Source: Culex pipiens pallens (lineage: Eukaryota > Arthropoda > Insecta > Diptera > Culicidae). Taken from it: DNA of 64,000 nucleotides. The notes beneath the pieces were generated by a model. That model worked only from the letters and a program-made list of their open reading frames with translations. It made no database searches and had not been told where the DNA came from. The DNA lies in assembly GCF_016801865.2 (NCBI RefSeq), contig NC_068938.1, positions 68,555,457 through 68,619,456 of the forward strand, in the 5' to 3' direction. Positions 45,601 through 56,690 of this stretch are shown one piece after another (position 1 is the stretch's first letter; every line of letters begins with the position of its first letter). The translations under genes were made by a program, and so were the position numbers.

Positions 45601-48230
45601 AGGAAGAGAGGGAGGAATAGGAGAAGCTAGGGTAGGCAGAGGGAAGCGAACGCGAAGGACAAAGAGAGGGACTAGGAAGGCCGGACAAACGTAGGCGAAG
45701 GTATAGGGACGCACGAAGAAAAGTGAAAGGGACAGTGGGAGATCAGGGGGCCGGGGGTGAGGAACAAAGGGCAAGGAGGAGGAGGGGAACGGAGGGGGCC
45801 ACAAGCAGGAGGGACAGAGTAAGAGGTAAGGCAGGGGGACAGGGGGTAGGAAGTGAAGTGAAGGAGACGGGAGGGAAACGGGGAGAAAGGACGAAGGAAG
45901 AGGGAGCAGAGGGCAGGGAGAAGAAAAGAGTAAAAGGTGAGGGGAAGGAAGGCAGTAGGGCATAGAGGGCAGAGGAAAAGACGAGCAGACAGGAAAAAGG
46001 GGGTGAGGAAGCAAAGGAAACGGAGTGAAAAGGCAGACGGGGGTGAGGGAGGACGGGGAAGACGAAGGGGAGATGAACGGTAATAGCAAGGTAGAAGGCG
46101 GGTGGGAGCAACGTAGAAAGGTCGACGGGGAGGAGCACAGGGAACTGGAGGGGGAGGGGGACAAGGAAAGCCGGGAGAGCAGGAGCACAAAGGCAAGGAA
46201 AGAAGGGGCGCGGCGAAGGGAAAGGGGAAGAGGGAAGGAGCCGGGAGGGACGGAACAGGGAGAAAAATAGGTGAACAGATCGGGAGGGAGAGATGCAACA
46301 GGGAAGGACAAGAGGACAGTGAAAGAAGGAGAATGCAAGCTAGGGGACAAGGACGGAAAAGGAGAAAGGGGTGGCGGGAGGAGTCAATGGAGGGGTGCAA
46401 GGACGAGGACAAGAGGGCACAGGGAAAGGAGGAAAGCGAAGGGACGACGAAAGAGGTAGGAATGGGCCAGGGGAGGGGGCAGGAGTAACAGGAAAGCACA
46501 AAAGAGGTCGGGTCAGAAAAGGAAAGGGAAAGGGGGAGGGAAGTGAATATTTCAAACACAGGGAGGGGAGTAAGGGCGAAGGTGAGGGGACACGGGGGAC
46601 AAGTGGCAGGACGGGAGGGCAACGAAGGGAGGCCAGGAGGAGGAAGGGAAGGGAAGGAGTGTAGAGTGGAAGGAATATAGGCGAAGTGCGAGGGAGGAAG
46701 AGGGTTAACAGGAGACCGGAAGGGAGCAACGGAGGTAAGAAGGGAGAATCGGCAGACAAACACACTTGGGGAGTAACAAAAGGAAGCGAGTAAGAAGAAG
46801 GGGTGGGAGGAACGGAAGGCAAGGCCGGAGGAAGGGAAGGAAGCACGGGGAGAGGGGGAGACGACGGGGAAGGGGCCAAAGAAAACAGAAAAGAGGGGAA
46901 GAGGCACGGAGTGCGTGCCGGTGGGACAAAGAAGCGGAAAAGAGTCCAGGCAGGGAGACAAGGGAAAAGGCCGGAAGAGCAAGTAAAAGTAGGAAGGACC
47001 GAGGGGGCGGAGGCGGGAAGTCCAGAACAGGGAGCGACCGTCACGGCGGTGGAGGAGAGAGGGACATACCGGGAACGGGGTACGACGGAAGGGACAGGCA
47101 GAGAAGGCCAGCGGGACGGAAACGAACGGGCAAGGAAGGAGGGGTGGGGGGAGGACAGAGGGAGGGGCACGGGAGGGAGGAGTAATTAGATTCCGAGGAG
47201 AAGGCGAGGTAGGGGAGGGCACGAGGGCGCAGGGAAGCAGACGGGAGGTGTAAGTGAGGCCAAGCAGGGAACGTGGTGACAAAAGAGGACGGCAGCGGAG
47301 GCGGCAAAGAAGGGGCACCGCAGATTTGAAAGTGAGGAAGAGAGGAACCGGGTAGGGGTGAAGGAAGGACAGGAAGTAAAGAGGAAGGACGGCAGTGGCA
47401 GCCGGAAGGGGCCGCGGAGCAGGTCAAGCGGGACAGAGAACCAAAGAACGCGAAGGGAACGAGGGATCGAGCGGCAGGGGAGGGCAAAGAGAAGAAGGAG
47501 GTAGAACAGGAGATAAGGGGAAGACGAGGGGAGGGAGGAAGGGGGACGAAGGGAGGGGACGGTCAGGAGGACACAAGGAGAGGCCAGACAGGCGTCGGGA
47601 TCAGAACAGTGGGGGACACGGGCCAAGGCGCGGGAGGCCGGGGCACGGATACGTAGGAAGGGCGGAGGCGTCAGAGCCGGCCTCGCGGAGGAAGCACGGG
47701 CACGTCGTGACATCGAGGCCAAGGGGACAGGGGCAAGGGCGAGGGGTGGTGCGAGCGCGCCAGGGAGAAACGGGAGGTTAGGGATAATGGGACAGGCAGG
47801 TCGGTCTGGGGCGGTGGGGGAGTGCTCGCGCGCGCTGAGGGTGGTAGGCGAGTTGGGAGGGGACGGAACGGGGGTCAAGGCCGTAGAGGCGCGAACCGTA
47901 GGTAGGAAGGAGAAGGAGGAAGGTAGGACAGAAGTGAGACGGAGGCGCGGATGGGATCGACGGCCGGCAGTCCACGAGGGATAGGAGGAGGAAGGCGGGC
48001 ATGCAGAGGTAGGCGACGAGGGCAGGGAGTGCTACGACGAGGGGGGCCGCCGGACGGAGGCAAACGGCAGGCGGCAGCGGGCGCAGAAGGAAAGGTACGA
48101 GGGGGCGGAAGGAGGGGTCGCAGGAGGCCCAGGCGAGTCGGGACAGTGCCGTGGTGCACCTGCGGGGCGGCGGAAGGGACGGCGGAGGACGGCAGGCGGA
48201 CGGACGGGACCGGCCCGGCCTCCATTCTCC
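36611..48230 (+). repeat. 11.6-kb purine-biased tract (satellite or artefact)
   Basis: Plus-strand sequence is dominated by G and A in GGAAG/GGGA/AGGA patterns. Hand-counted 60-base lines give 92% purine at 38041, 80% at 42301 and 70% at 47641, so the bias fades and C rises toward the right. T is almost absent in the first half. No fixed repeat period is visible. The many minus-strand open frames (Pro/Ser/Leu/Phe-rich) exist only because pyrimidine strands lack stop codons. It starts at an N gap and ends abruptly near 48230, so a low-quality contig is a real possibility. Confidence 0.8.
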
Positions 48231-48778
48231 GCCTTGGGCTCTCCGGACCTCAACGGTACACGCCGGTAACTTGCTGCGTGATTCTTCCTCCATCCTATTC
48301 TTCCCTTTCCTCTTCACTCTATTTGTCTTCTACTTCTCTCGTCTTCCCGTCTTTCCTCACTTCCTTGCCTTCCTTTCTTTCGATTCTCGTCCTCGCTTCT
48401 CTGCCCTGCCTATTCTCTTTATCCTATTCTAACTATTTCATCTCCTTTTAGTAGATAGCTGCTGCTGCTCGTCTTCTGTTTAGGAATGTGTGTGTGTGTG
48501 AGTGTGTTTGTTTGGTGTGGGAAAAACACCACCCCCACTTAGAGCGTGCCGTCCTTTTTGCTACCCTCCTTGCAAATTGACTCTACTGCCGTTGAGAAAA
48601 ATAAAGATTCCACTCTATTCATACGCTTCCTAATGTGTGTTATCATCGCTGCTTCCATCAACTAGTCGGAGGGGTACTTTTCTTATGACCAAGTTAAATT
48701 TATTGGACGTTTTGTTTTTCAAAACTCTTTAAAAAAAAAGCCGATCTTCAAATTATGCTTAAAGAAGAATTGAAATCG
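48231..48778. other. Pyrimidine-rich stretch and unique flank, no gene
   Basis: From about 48260 to 48440 the plus strand is pyrimidine-rich (TTCCTCC, CTTTCCTC), the opposite bias to the preceding tract. A TG run at 48488-48500 follows, and AATAAA near 48600. This may be the end of a retroelement or an untranslated region; no coding frame is supported. Confidence 0.4.
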
Positions 48779-49488
48779 AGTAATTCTCTACCAACTTACA
48801 CGAAGTCGGGAAAAGTTGCCCTGACCCCTTTTCGATTTACGTGAAACTTTGTTGTAAGGGGTAACTGTTGAATTTTCAAAACTTTTTTTTCGTAAAATCG
48901 CGATAACTCGTGATGTTTATGAGCAAATCCCTTATGTTTATATATCTAAAATTTTGTAATTGTCTGTTTTACAACTTTGTAAAACATGGTTACACTCTAC
49001 AAAATAACCCTGCGAAGCTAGAAAAAACACAAAATTTTAAAATAAAAAATTTTGTTCTAAATGAAAAAATGACCCTTCTGGGTCAATATAGATTCAAAAC
49101 GTACATTAACATGTTCCAAAAAGTCCAAAGCAGTCGAGTAACGGAAAATGGGAGATTTTTTTTGAATTTTTTATTGTTTTTTCGATGAAAAATACGGGTT
49201 TTCGGAATTCTGATTACGCCATCAAATTGGGCGTCTAATTTTACATAAAAGTCCCTTCAACGCCAAATTTCTATCTCATCACCGTTTCAAGCTGCAAATT
49301 ATTTTAAAAACACCTGTTTTTTCGCATGTTCAAAAGTTGAAGGGGTCGTACCACCCTTCCGTCACGAGATATCAAAAAATGGACCTCGGATTCGTGATCA
49401 GGGACAAAAGTTGCCCCTTAGAACAAAGTTTCACGCAAATCGAAGAGGGGTCCGGGTAACTGCTGTGTGAGTTGGCAGAGAATTACCC
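48779..49488 (+). mobile_element. Full-length copy of a long-TIR MITE family
   Basis: About 710 bp. The left end is GTAATTCTCTACCAACTTAC; the right end, reverse-complemented, is GTAATTCTCTGCCAACTCAC. The inverted repeats extend about 80-110 bp, including GATTTACGTGAAACTTTGTT against GATTTGCGTGAAACTTTGTT. Non-coding. Partial copies lie at 15425-15920, 57250-57690, 59370-59800 (minus), 60770-60966 and 62725-62850, making this the most frequent repeat in the window. Confidence 0.8.
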
Positions 49489-51548
49489 AATCAACAGAAC
49501 ACGACAAATAAAAGTTGTTCTCCGACACTACAAAACAACGAATATTGTCCTTTCTATGACTAAAGAAGACATTTTACATCAATAATATACATTTTTATCA
49601 CCTGTCCACATAAAAAGGCTAGAATATTTAAAAATCTTTATCCTGAGATTGGACTATCTGATCATTTTGGTGTCTTCAGTAATGTTGCTGGTGGTCAACA
49701 ACAAATGTGTTCGGGTTTTTTTTAATTATAAGGGTTGATATGAAACCCTTAATTTTTTTTTGCAATTCCGCCATGAAACAACTTACTTTTCCTGTCATTC
49801 TCTAGCGACGAAACGGCCTACATTTCTCTACCAAGAGTTACAGAATGGAAAATTAATACCTTCCAATACCATTGCTGGAAAGTAGAACTTTTCAGTACTG
49901 AAAAGTGTACTGAAATGTTGTTTTTTTAAGCAGTAGTATCATAAAGTTTGTTTTCTTTCAATATTTTCATTTTTTGTGAGCAACTTGTTGCAAAATTCAT
50001 TATATCAACACTCGTCGTACTTATCTAACTTGGTAAATCCAGTTCGATAAAAATCTGCTTTTTGCACCTTGTTGCATAAACTACTATTTTTTTGAGGGTA
50101 CGGCGCATGTGTTCTGATTTATCGTCTCTTTGAAAAATCGATGTCAGTATGGTTATGAGTAATAAATACTTTAATGTTCCTGTTTGGTTTTCTTTCAGTG
50201 GCTGAATCCTTTCTTCAGCATTTGGTTCAATATTCACTATATCTCATTTTTTTCAGATGTGGTTAAGCTTAGACATAACTTCTACACATTAAAACAGTTA
50301 CGTTCTTAACAGAAAATAAAATAACTTTATGTGACTATAATTTGAAAACGGAACACCATATCAAAATACTTTTTGAATGCACATTTGATTTTTTTTCTTC
50401 TAAAAATAAAGTCAAAAACCTTTTTTTTGCTTGTTCCAAATTTTTAAATAGTATGTTCCAAAAAGAGGATTTTTTCAGCACTATTCGTTCATTTATCCAG
50501 CGATGTTCACCGAGTTGGATAAATACGAGGAGTGATGAAAAAAAAAACAGGTTTTGCAGTGAGTTCTATACAACAAACAACGGAAAACACCCTTTGAACG
50601 GAATTTTAAGGCAAATGTAGAACTATCAGCATTTTTTGAAAAATAAGAATGACAGGAAAAGTAGGTAGTTTCACGACGAAATTGCAAATACATACATTGT
50701 TCGCGAAATTAGCTACACTGCCAAATGAATTTTGACCAATTAGTGCCATAACTCAAAAGCCATTTTTGTCATCTGTAACATATCTAATAAATGAGATTTT
50801 TCAGCCATAGTTATTTTGCGCACTTCAATATTTTAGGATAGCAATCAAATTTTAAAAGGAATTAATATTTATTCTCCGTAATCTAAAGAAATATCTACAA
50901 CTTCATAGAGATTTTTAAATATTTTTTAAGTTTTATCACACTTTTGAAATCAATACAGATCAAAATATTTTCAGATATTGAGTAGTTGATACATCTGAAC
51001 TGTTTGATTTAGAAAGGGACAATTTTTAAAAATCAAATATTTTTGTAGTTAAAGAAAATCGTTTGCTTTAACTTATGATAAAATGTTTGAATTTATTTTT
51101 ATATTTTTATGAAATTTCAGGACTCAAAAATTCTATTTAAATTTAATTTTTCAATGATGGATGAGGCTTATTTGTTACTATAGAGTGATAAAAAAGTATC
51201 TTTTTTCAAAGGGCATTTCAAAATAATATTTAAAAAAATTTTAAATTAACTATTCCAATCGATTTTAAACCTTTTAAAATTAATTAAGTATTAGATCTTA
51301 TAACTTTTGCTTCAATTTAAAAAAAAATAAAATCGGTTAAATAAATGTTGAATGTATTTTTTTATCAATTTTCTAGTCGTTTTGAATAAAATATTTCTAG
51401 TGATATTTTCTGCTTGGTCATGATTCCTAAAGTTAAGTTGTTTATATAAAATCAATTTAGAGTGGATGTAACTTTAAAAGGTGCTCTTTATCGAAAAGTT
51501 CGTGTAGTGTGCTACTATTTAAAATTTGATTTTACATTTGAAATTAGA
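49489..51548. other. AT-rich intergenic region, no gene seen
   Basis: Long AT-rich sequence with poly(A) and poly(T) runs. Short open frames have no domain and no splice context. Confidence 0.45.
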
Positions 51549-52207
51549 GCGTCCAATTTCCCGTCCCAGGAAAAAAAATTCCGGGATTTCCCGTAAAAAA
51601 ATATTTCCCGTTTGTAAATTTCCCGGGGATTCCCGGAATCCAAGCGGAAGCATACATTATCTTAACTTTTTGGTATCAATTTCTGAAGATACTTAAAAAA
51701 ATGAATTTATTTTTAAACTAGCACCACATATTTGAAAACATTGAGTTGTTTGAAGTAAAACAAACACATGCCCAAGAGATTAAACCAGTATGACTTGTTT
51801 AAGAAAAAATATTTGTTTATTTTTTCATTTTAACTTTATGTGTTGAACCACACTCTCTCAAACTGATCATGCAGGCTTAACTTGCTTGAATTTTATGATT
51901 GTGGATTTTGAATTCATTTTACTCACTGTCCAAACACTTTGTTAAAAAAATATATTACTGAAAGATCATTTTTTGATAAATTATACGACTAAAGCTTATA
52001 AAATTGGAAAAAAATATATGTTCACTTGTTTTAAACATGCAGTCCAGCTATTCATTGTTGTTCACACTTTAAAGTCGCAAACCTATATAGTTATGTTGCA
52101 AAATATCAATCAGAGCCAAAATCAGAACAATTCTCCCGGGAACTCCCGGGAAATTGGTTGAATATTTCCCGTTTCCCGGGAAATTGTAATCCCGGCAAAC
52201 TGGACGC
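51549..52207. mobile_element. MITE with GCGTCC ends and CCCGGGAA motifs
   Basis: About 659 bp. The left end is GCGTCCAATTTCCCG; the right end, reverse-complemented, is GCGTCCAGTTTGCCGGGA. Subterminal regions are packed with TTCCCGGG/CCCGGGAA. The interior is AT-rich and non-coding. The target duplication is unclear. Confidence 0.65.
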
Positions 52208-54009
52208 TTTATATGAAAAAGAAGTGAACTGAAACTTTTGTTGAAACCATGAGGAAAAATTCCAAGAAATGATAGACTTGTGTTCATAAACATTTATTTT
52301 CCGAGATGTTCATTATGTGAAATATTTTTTTTGTGAAAAATTGAAATAAAAAAAAGGTTTTTTTCTGAAATTGCAAATTTTGCCAAATATACCATGTGTT
52401 TGTCTTTTCCGTTTTTTTACGCCATGCATTTGAAATGAGGTAAATAACAATTTTCACTTTCAATCAACCAAAATCCCTTTTAAAAATAAATAAATCTATT
52501 TTTTAAATAAATTTCATCAGTTTCCTCGACTAAAAGTTCAAAAATTTCGTCTGGATACCACAAAAGAGAAACAATTATTAAAATAAACGCAATACCACTT
52601 TTTTCCACTGGTCCACTGGTTTTGTCAGTCATATTATGAGAACTTATGAAGCCGTTACAAACAATGTTCAAAGTGTTTGTCCCTTCACTCTATCAGGACA
52701 CCGTGTGACGATGGAGAGAAATCAAACAAATTAAAAAATATCAAATTCAATTTTTTTGTTTGGCTTATTTTAAATCATTGAAAACAAAAAAAAACAGATA
52801 ACAGAAAACAGTTTTATGGTAAAAAGCTAAGAATTGTTTGGTAAAATTAATTGATATAAAATAAAAAGCAAAACATTGAAGATGTGTGCTAAAAAATAAT
52901 GGAAAAAACAACAATGGAAAATAGAAAAAAAAAATTTTCTCTTATTACTTAAAAATTGTGTGAAGAAAATAATTAAATGGCATCAAACTTATATCAAATT
53001 TACGATATTTTGTTTTTGAGCATTCGATACAAGAGTCAAAAACATCACTGTAAGGTGAACGCCCCCCAACAATTCGTTATCTGAGACTGAACCGTTTTGT
53101 TGCCATTTTTATATCCAGCCCGCAAGGCGAATCAGTCATTCACTTTGGTTGTTGTTGTCGCTGATCAGGATTCTTTGGTCGCAAGAGGCAAACAAAAAGC
53201 TGAGCAAACCTGCACCACAGATGTTTACGTGAGACTCATCTTTGGGTCGAATTTCATGCCTTTTATTCTGCTCTGCGCTGAATTTGAGTGCGATTTTCCG
53301 AGTAGATTAGATTACCTCTTGACGGTTGATTTTTTGTGCTTCGCTGCTTCAGCTTCATGTTGTAAAGTGGTTAAAAAGAAAGACGTGTTTGTTTGTTTTG
53401 ATTTGCGCAAATTCAAAGTAGCAAATCTTTTTATTTGAAATAGTTGACAAAGACTCCATTACTGTAATGAATGTTTTGTCTTACCGAGGTTCATCTCAAC
53501 TCATTTTCTTTTCCGTTCCAACTCAGAAATAAAACAACAGCATTTCCTGTGGGGGGTGGATTCCATTCTATAGATAGTCGCCCACTACCTTTTGCTCGAA
53601 TAAATAGCTCGTAATTTTGCGCACAACCCGAGAAAAACTAGTTTTGATGAGCCTCCATAGTATTTTATGGGGAACGCTGAATGACAAAGTTTTTGCCGGA
53701 TTTTAGTGCGACTCGTTGTCTGGCGGAAAATTGAGAGCCTATCCGAGGGCAGCTAAAAGTTATCGGAGCTTCTTCTGCTTTATTTGGTGGTGGGCCTATC
53801 AACTCTATCTTTAAGACTAGTTTATAGCACTGATTGCAACCTTGGTTCGTTTTCGATAGCCACCGGCGGCATGCAGTATTTTTATTTTGAAACTTGAGGC
53901 CATATCAGGATTTATTAAAATAGCATTCTTTCTAGCGTTTTGTTAAGCTTGTTTGTTAAAGATTGATTAAAATATTACTCATACTGAAATCATTAAAATA
54001 TATTGCTGC
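52208..54009. other. Intergenic region, no gene confirmed
   Basis: AT-rich to about 53040, then more balanced sequence with fewer recognisable repeats. An open frame of 113 codons at 53097-53438 (plus) has no recognisable domain and a hydrophobic, Cys-rich second half; I do not call it. This stretch could hold untranslated or regulatory sequence of a gene lying outside the window. Confidence 0.4.
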
Positions 54010-54285
54010 TTATAAAGTCAAGTCAGTTAGTTGCTGCATTAGCTCATCAGTATCGAACAGCATGTTTTCCCCTTTGCCAAAATAAGTAGGTTCATCTAAT
54101 TCCCAAATGACGACGTCGATTGGCGTGTGAGCCTTAGCCGCAGTGTGGTGGCAAACTTTCGAGTACTGCATTTTGTTTTTTTTACTCCCTTCTTCTATTG
54201 GCAAACTCTTCTTGAGGGACCTCATTGAACACACATCAAAGATCAGCCTTTCGCGACGAGCTTCACATGCGAAACAACCTTCCAC
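54010..54285 (-). CDS. Possible terminal exon, unknown protein
   Basis: A 91-codon minus-strand frame with a soluble, mixed composition (CFACEARRERLIFDV, IDVVIWELDEPTYFGKG, ending LMQQLTDLTL). It is preceded by AAAGCAG, a usable but poor acceptor with little pyrimidine tract. AATAAA on minus near 53913 lies about 95 bp downstream. I do not recognise the family. It may be the last exon of a gene extending rightward, or chance. Confidence 0.25.
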   Translation of the reverse strand: MEGCFACEARRERLIFDVCSMRSLKKSLPIEEGSKKNKMQYSKVCHHTAAKAHTPIDVVIWELDEPTYFGKGENMLFDTDELMQQLTDLTL

Positions 54286-55053
54286 CTGCTTTCCCGCTTG
54301 ATTTTCCGAGGGGTCTTTCTATCCCCCACCCCTGCTTCTTCCCATGGGGGTATGGCTCGAGATGATTGTGGTTATGTCACGCTGCGGTACAAGCCTGTTC
54401 GGAAGCTCTGTACTCAACTGTTGGATAGCGAATTGAAATTCATCAACTTTAGATTTAAAACACTTTTTTCTGTCTTTTTGAATGAAGATATACCAAAAAA
54501 GAATGAAATCGATTTTATAATTTTGACCACAATTCTTTCTAAATTGCTCCCACTGTTCGAGAACCCGCTAAACTGACATCATCGCCGTCGTCGCCAGAAG
54601 CGGTACAAGTTAATTTTTGAGAAAATTTCCCAAAGATCACACACAGCGAACCGAACCGAACCGGCTGCCTATTGAATAACAATCAGGTAAAGATTCTGCC
54701 CTAGGGGGGAAGGGGGAGTCTCCTTAAAAGACGTACCAAAAAGTGGTTTCGAGCTTAAACTGTGCCACAGGGAAGAAGATCGAGTCTGCGGAGTCGATGA
54801 TGATGGCGAATTGGTATTCGACTCGAAAGCCCATCCAATCACCGTGAATGGTGGCAACGCGGAAACCGTCACGGCGCGGACCGCAAGTCAGTAGTAGGAC
54901 CGGCGAAATACCCAAGGCTGGCTGCCTGCTTGCTGATGGTGCACTGTTTGCGTGGGAACACTGAATGCGATTATTATGTAGATATCAACAAAAATTAGGT
55001 ACTGTGCAAAACATGTGGAAAGTTTTCTGAAAAATTATTTTGGGTGGGAAAAC
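54286..55053. other. Unassigned stretch
   Basis: Overlapping short frames on both strands, including a minus frame near 54915-54724 (RVATIHGDWMGF) that reads like protein but has no start or splice support. No repeat was recognised. Confidence 0.35.
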
Positions 55054-55175
55054 GACACGCGTCGGTTCGGTTTCGTGTCTGGCACTCACCCGTGGCATAA
55101 ACCCAGCGTATGAGCCAAGGTGGTTCACTGGGTTTATGCCAGACACGAAACCGAGCCGCCAAGCCGACGCGTGTC
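55054..55175. repeat. 122-bp hairpin
   Basis: Arms begin GACACGCGTCGG on the left and end CCGACGCGTGTC on the right. They share TCGGTTTCGTGTCTGGCA and GCATAAACCCAG in inverted form. The arms are about 50 bp with two small asymmetries, and the loop is at about 55107-55127. It could be a foldback remnant or a structured RNA; there is no evidence of expression. Confidence 0.75.
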
Positions 55176-56126
55176 TTGGTGCGCTGGTACGATGAACCAA
55201 AATACCATCTCGCTTGGAGAGATTTTTTTTCAATCTTGGGCTCGAGTGAGTTGGGTACGGGTGTAAACCAAACAAAGCAGGCGCAAAGCAAAACCGAGGT
55301 ACAAGTGAACCGCGTGTGCCGCACGGTGCAGAGAAGCTTGCCATTCAGCTTCTATGAAAGTGACAGAGTCAGAGATGGCTATTTTTACAACCACCACTAC
55401 ACACTCAATTGCGAATATTTTAGGTAGAATGCCATTGGCGTCGCGAGCATTGACAATCATGAAAACGATGTAAACGATAAAAAGCAAGGGTGCACAACAA
55501 CCAAGGAAGTTGTTGTCTTCTTATTTCAAAATTGACAAACTTACGGACCCAATCCTGCAACAATCTGATGGTAAAAATAGACTAATTTTGTTGCAAATCG
55601 CTAAGTAGACAATATTTTAGGGGACAAATAAAAAATTATATCGATAGTTCCCGTAATTTCGAAAATACTAAAATATCTGTAACAAAAATCAAGGTGCAAA
55701 AGCTCTGATTGATGTGCACCGTTAAAGCTCTAAAAATCCTATTGGAATCCAATGTACTCTGTTAAATAAACTTACGAAATCACGGAAAAATTATGTTTAC
55801 TTTTAGGCGATTTAAGGAATACATGAAAGAATGTCCTATGTAACAAAAGTTTTTGCATAAACATTGAACAGTTATGCACAAATGAACAGAGCATTAGAAA
55901 CCGAAAAACTACGACATCTTACATGCTGTAGGAAACATCGGTAGACAAGCTACTACAAAACGAGTATATCTCGAGCCACGAACTATATGCGTCAGCATTC
56001 TCGCGCCAGTATTCGAAGCTCAACTTGACTTCGTCAACTTGGTGACTTTGCGTCGAAAATCGATGCAGTGTGACTTTTTAGCGATTTTTTCGATGAAAAT
56101 TCATGCTGAATTGTAATATTTACGAA
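55176..56126. other. Intergenic region, no gene seen
   Basis: Mixed then AT-rich sequence. Short frames overlap on both strands. Nothing identified. Confidence 0.4.
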
Positions 56127-56450
56127 GATGGAAATGATGTCCAACCTTCTATCGGATGAGGAAGAAAAACTTCGGTCCCGGCCTTGGTTGTTACTAGGCC
56201 GTAAAGTCATTCCAGGTGTGGGAGTCGTCTTCCTGCTTAAAAGACAAACTGCTCCGGTGGCATTGCTGGTAGTAGTTGGACTCGCAATCCAAAGGTCGTC
56301 AACTCGTGCCCTGGGGTGGAAGATTCCATGGAGTAGAAAGAGGTTTGGATGCCCTCCCCATTCAAGCCTATGGACTCCTAGGTTCGATCAGAAACTTGCA
56401 ATAGAGACCACAAAAGACCTGGGGGTCGTTAATGTGGAAGGTTTGATTTT
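56127..56450 (+). repeat. SINE body copy related to 19048-19440, without its tRNA head
   Basis: Starts at TTCTATCGGATGAGGAAG, matching TTCCATCGGATGAGGAAG on the minus strand of the reference copy. It runs through GGCCGTAAAGTCATTCCAG, GAGTAGAAAGAGGTTTGG and AGACCACAAAAGACC. The tRNA-like head is missing, consistent with 5' truncation on insertion. Confidence 0.7.
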
Positions 56451-56690
56451 TTTGAATATATCAGGATTTTAATCGAATTTTGGGGATCTATGAAGGTCAA
56501 AACGTGAGGTATTGTGAGTTGCACAAAATGGTGTTCTTAACTCAATTTGGTCCAAAATGCACGTGCGACAAGTTAGCGCGATGTCAAATCGTCGTTATTT
56601 TGAAAAGTGGTCAAAGACAATATTATGGGAAATTGAATGAGATTTCCTGTACAAATAATAGCGAGAATGAGAAATCAAGTCTGTCATAAA
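56451..56690 (+). repeat. Interspersed repeat, copy 1 (second copy at 62585-62720)
   Basis: Shares ATCGAATTTTGGGGATCT, GGTCAAAA, TGTGAG, TGCACAAAATGG and GTTCTTAACTCAATTTGG with 62585-62720 in the same orientation. Both contain CGACAAGTTAGC. Family unknown, non-coding. Confidence 0.65.

Noticed and set aside
36611..48317. Dozens of open frames, some over 500 codons, in the purine tract
   Set aside because: Minus frames are Pro/Ser/Leu/Phe-rich and plus frames Gly/Arg/Glu/Lys-rich, exactly as expected when one strand has almost no T. They overlap in all frames and show no domains.
53097..53438. 113-codon plus frame
   Set aside because: No recognisable domain and no ATG or splice support; length is compatible with chance.
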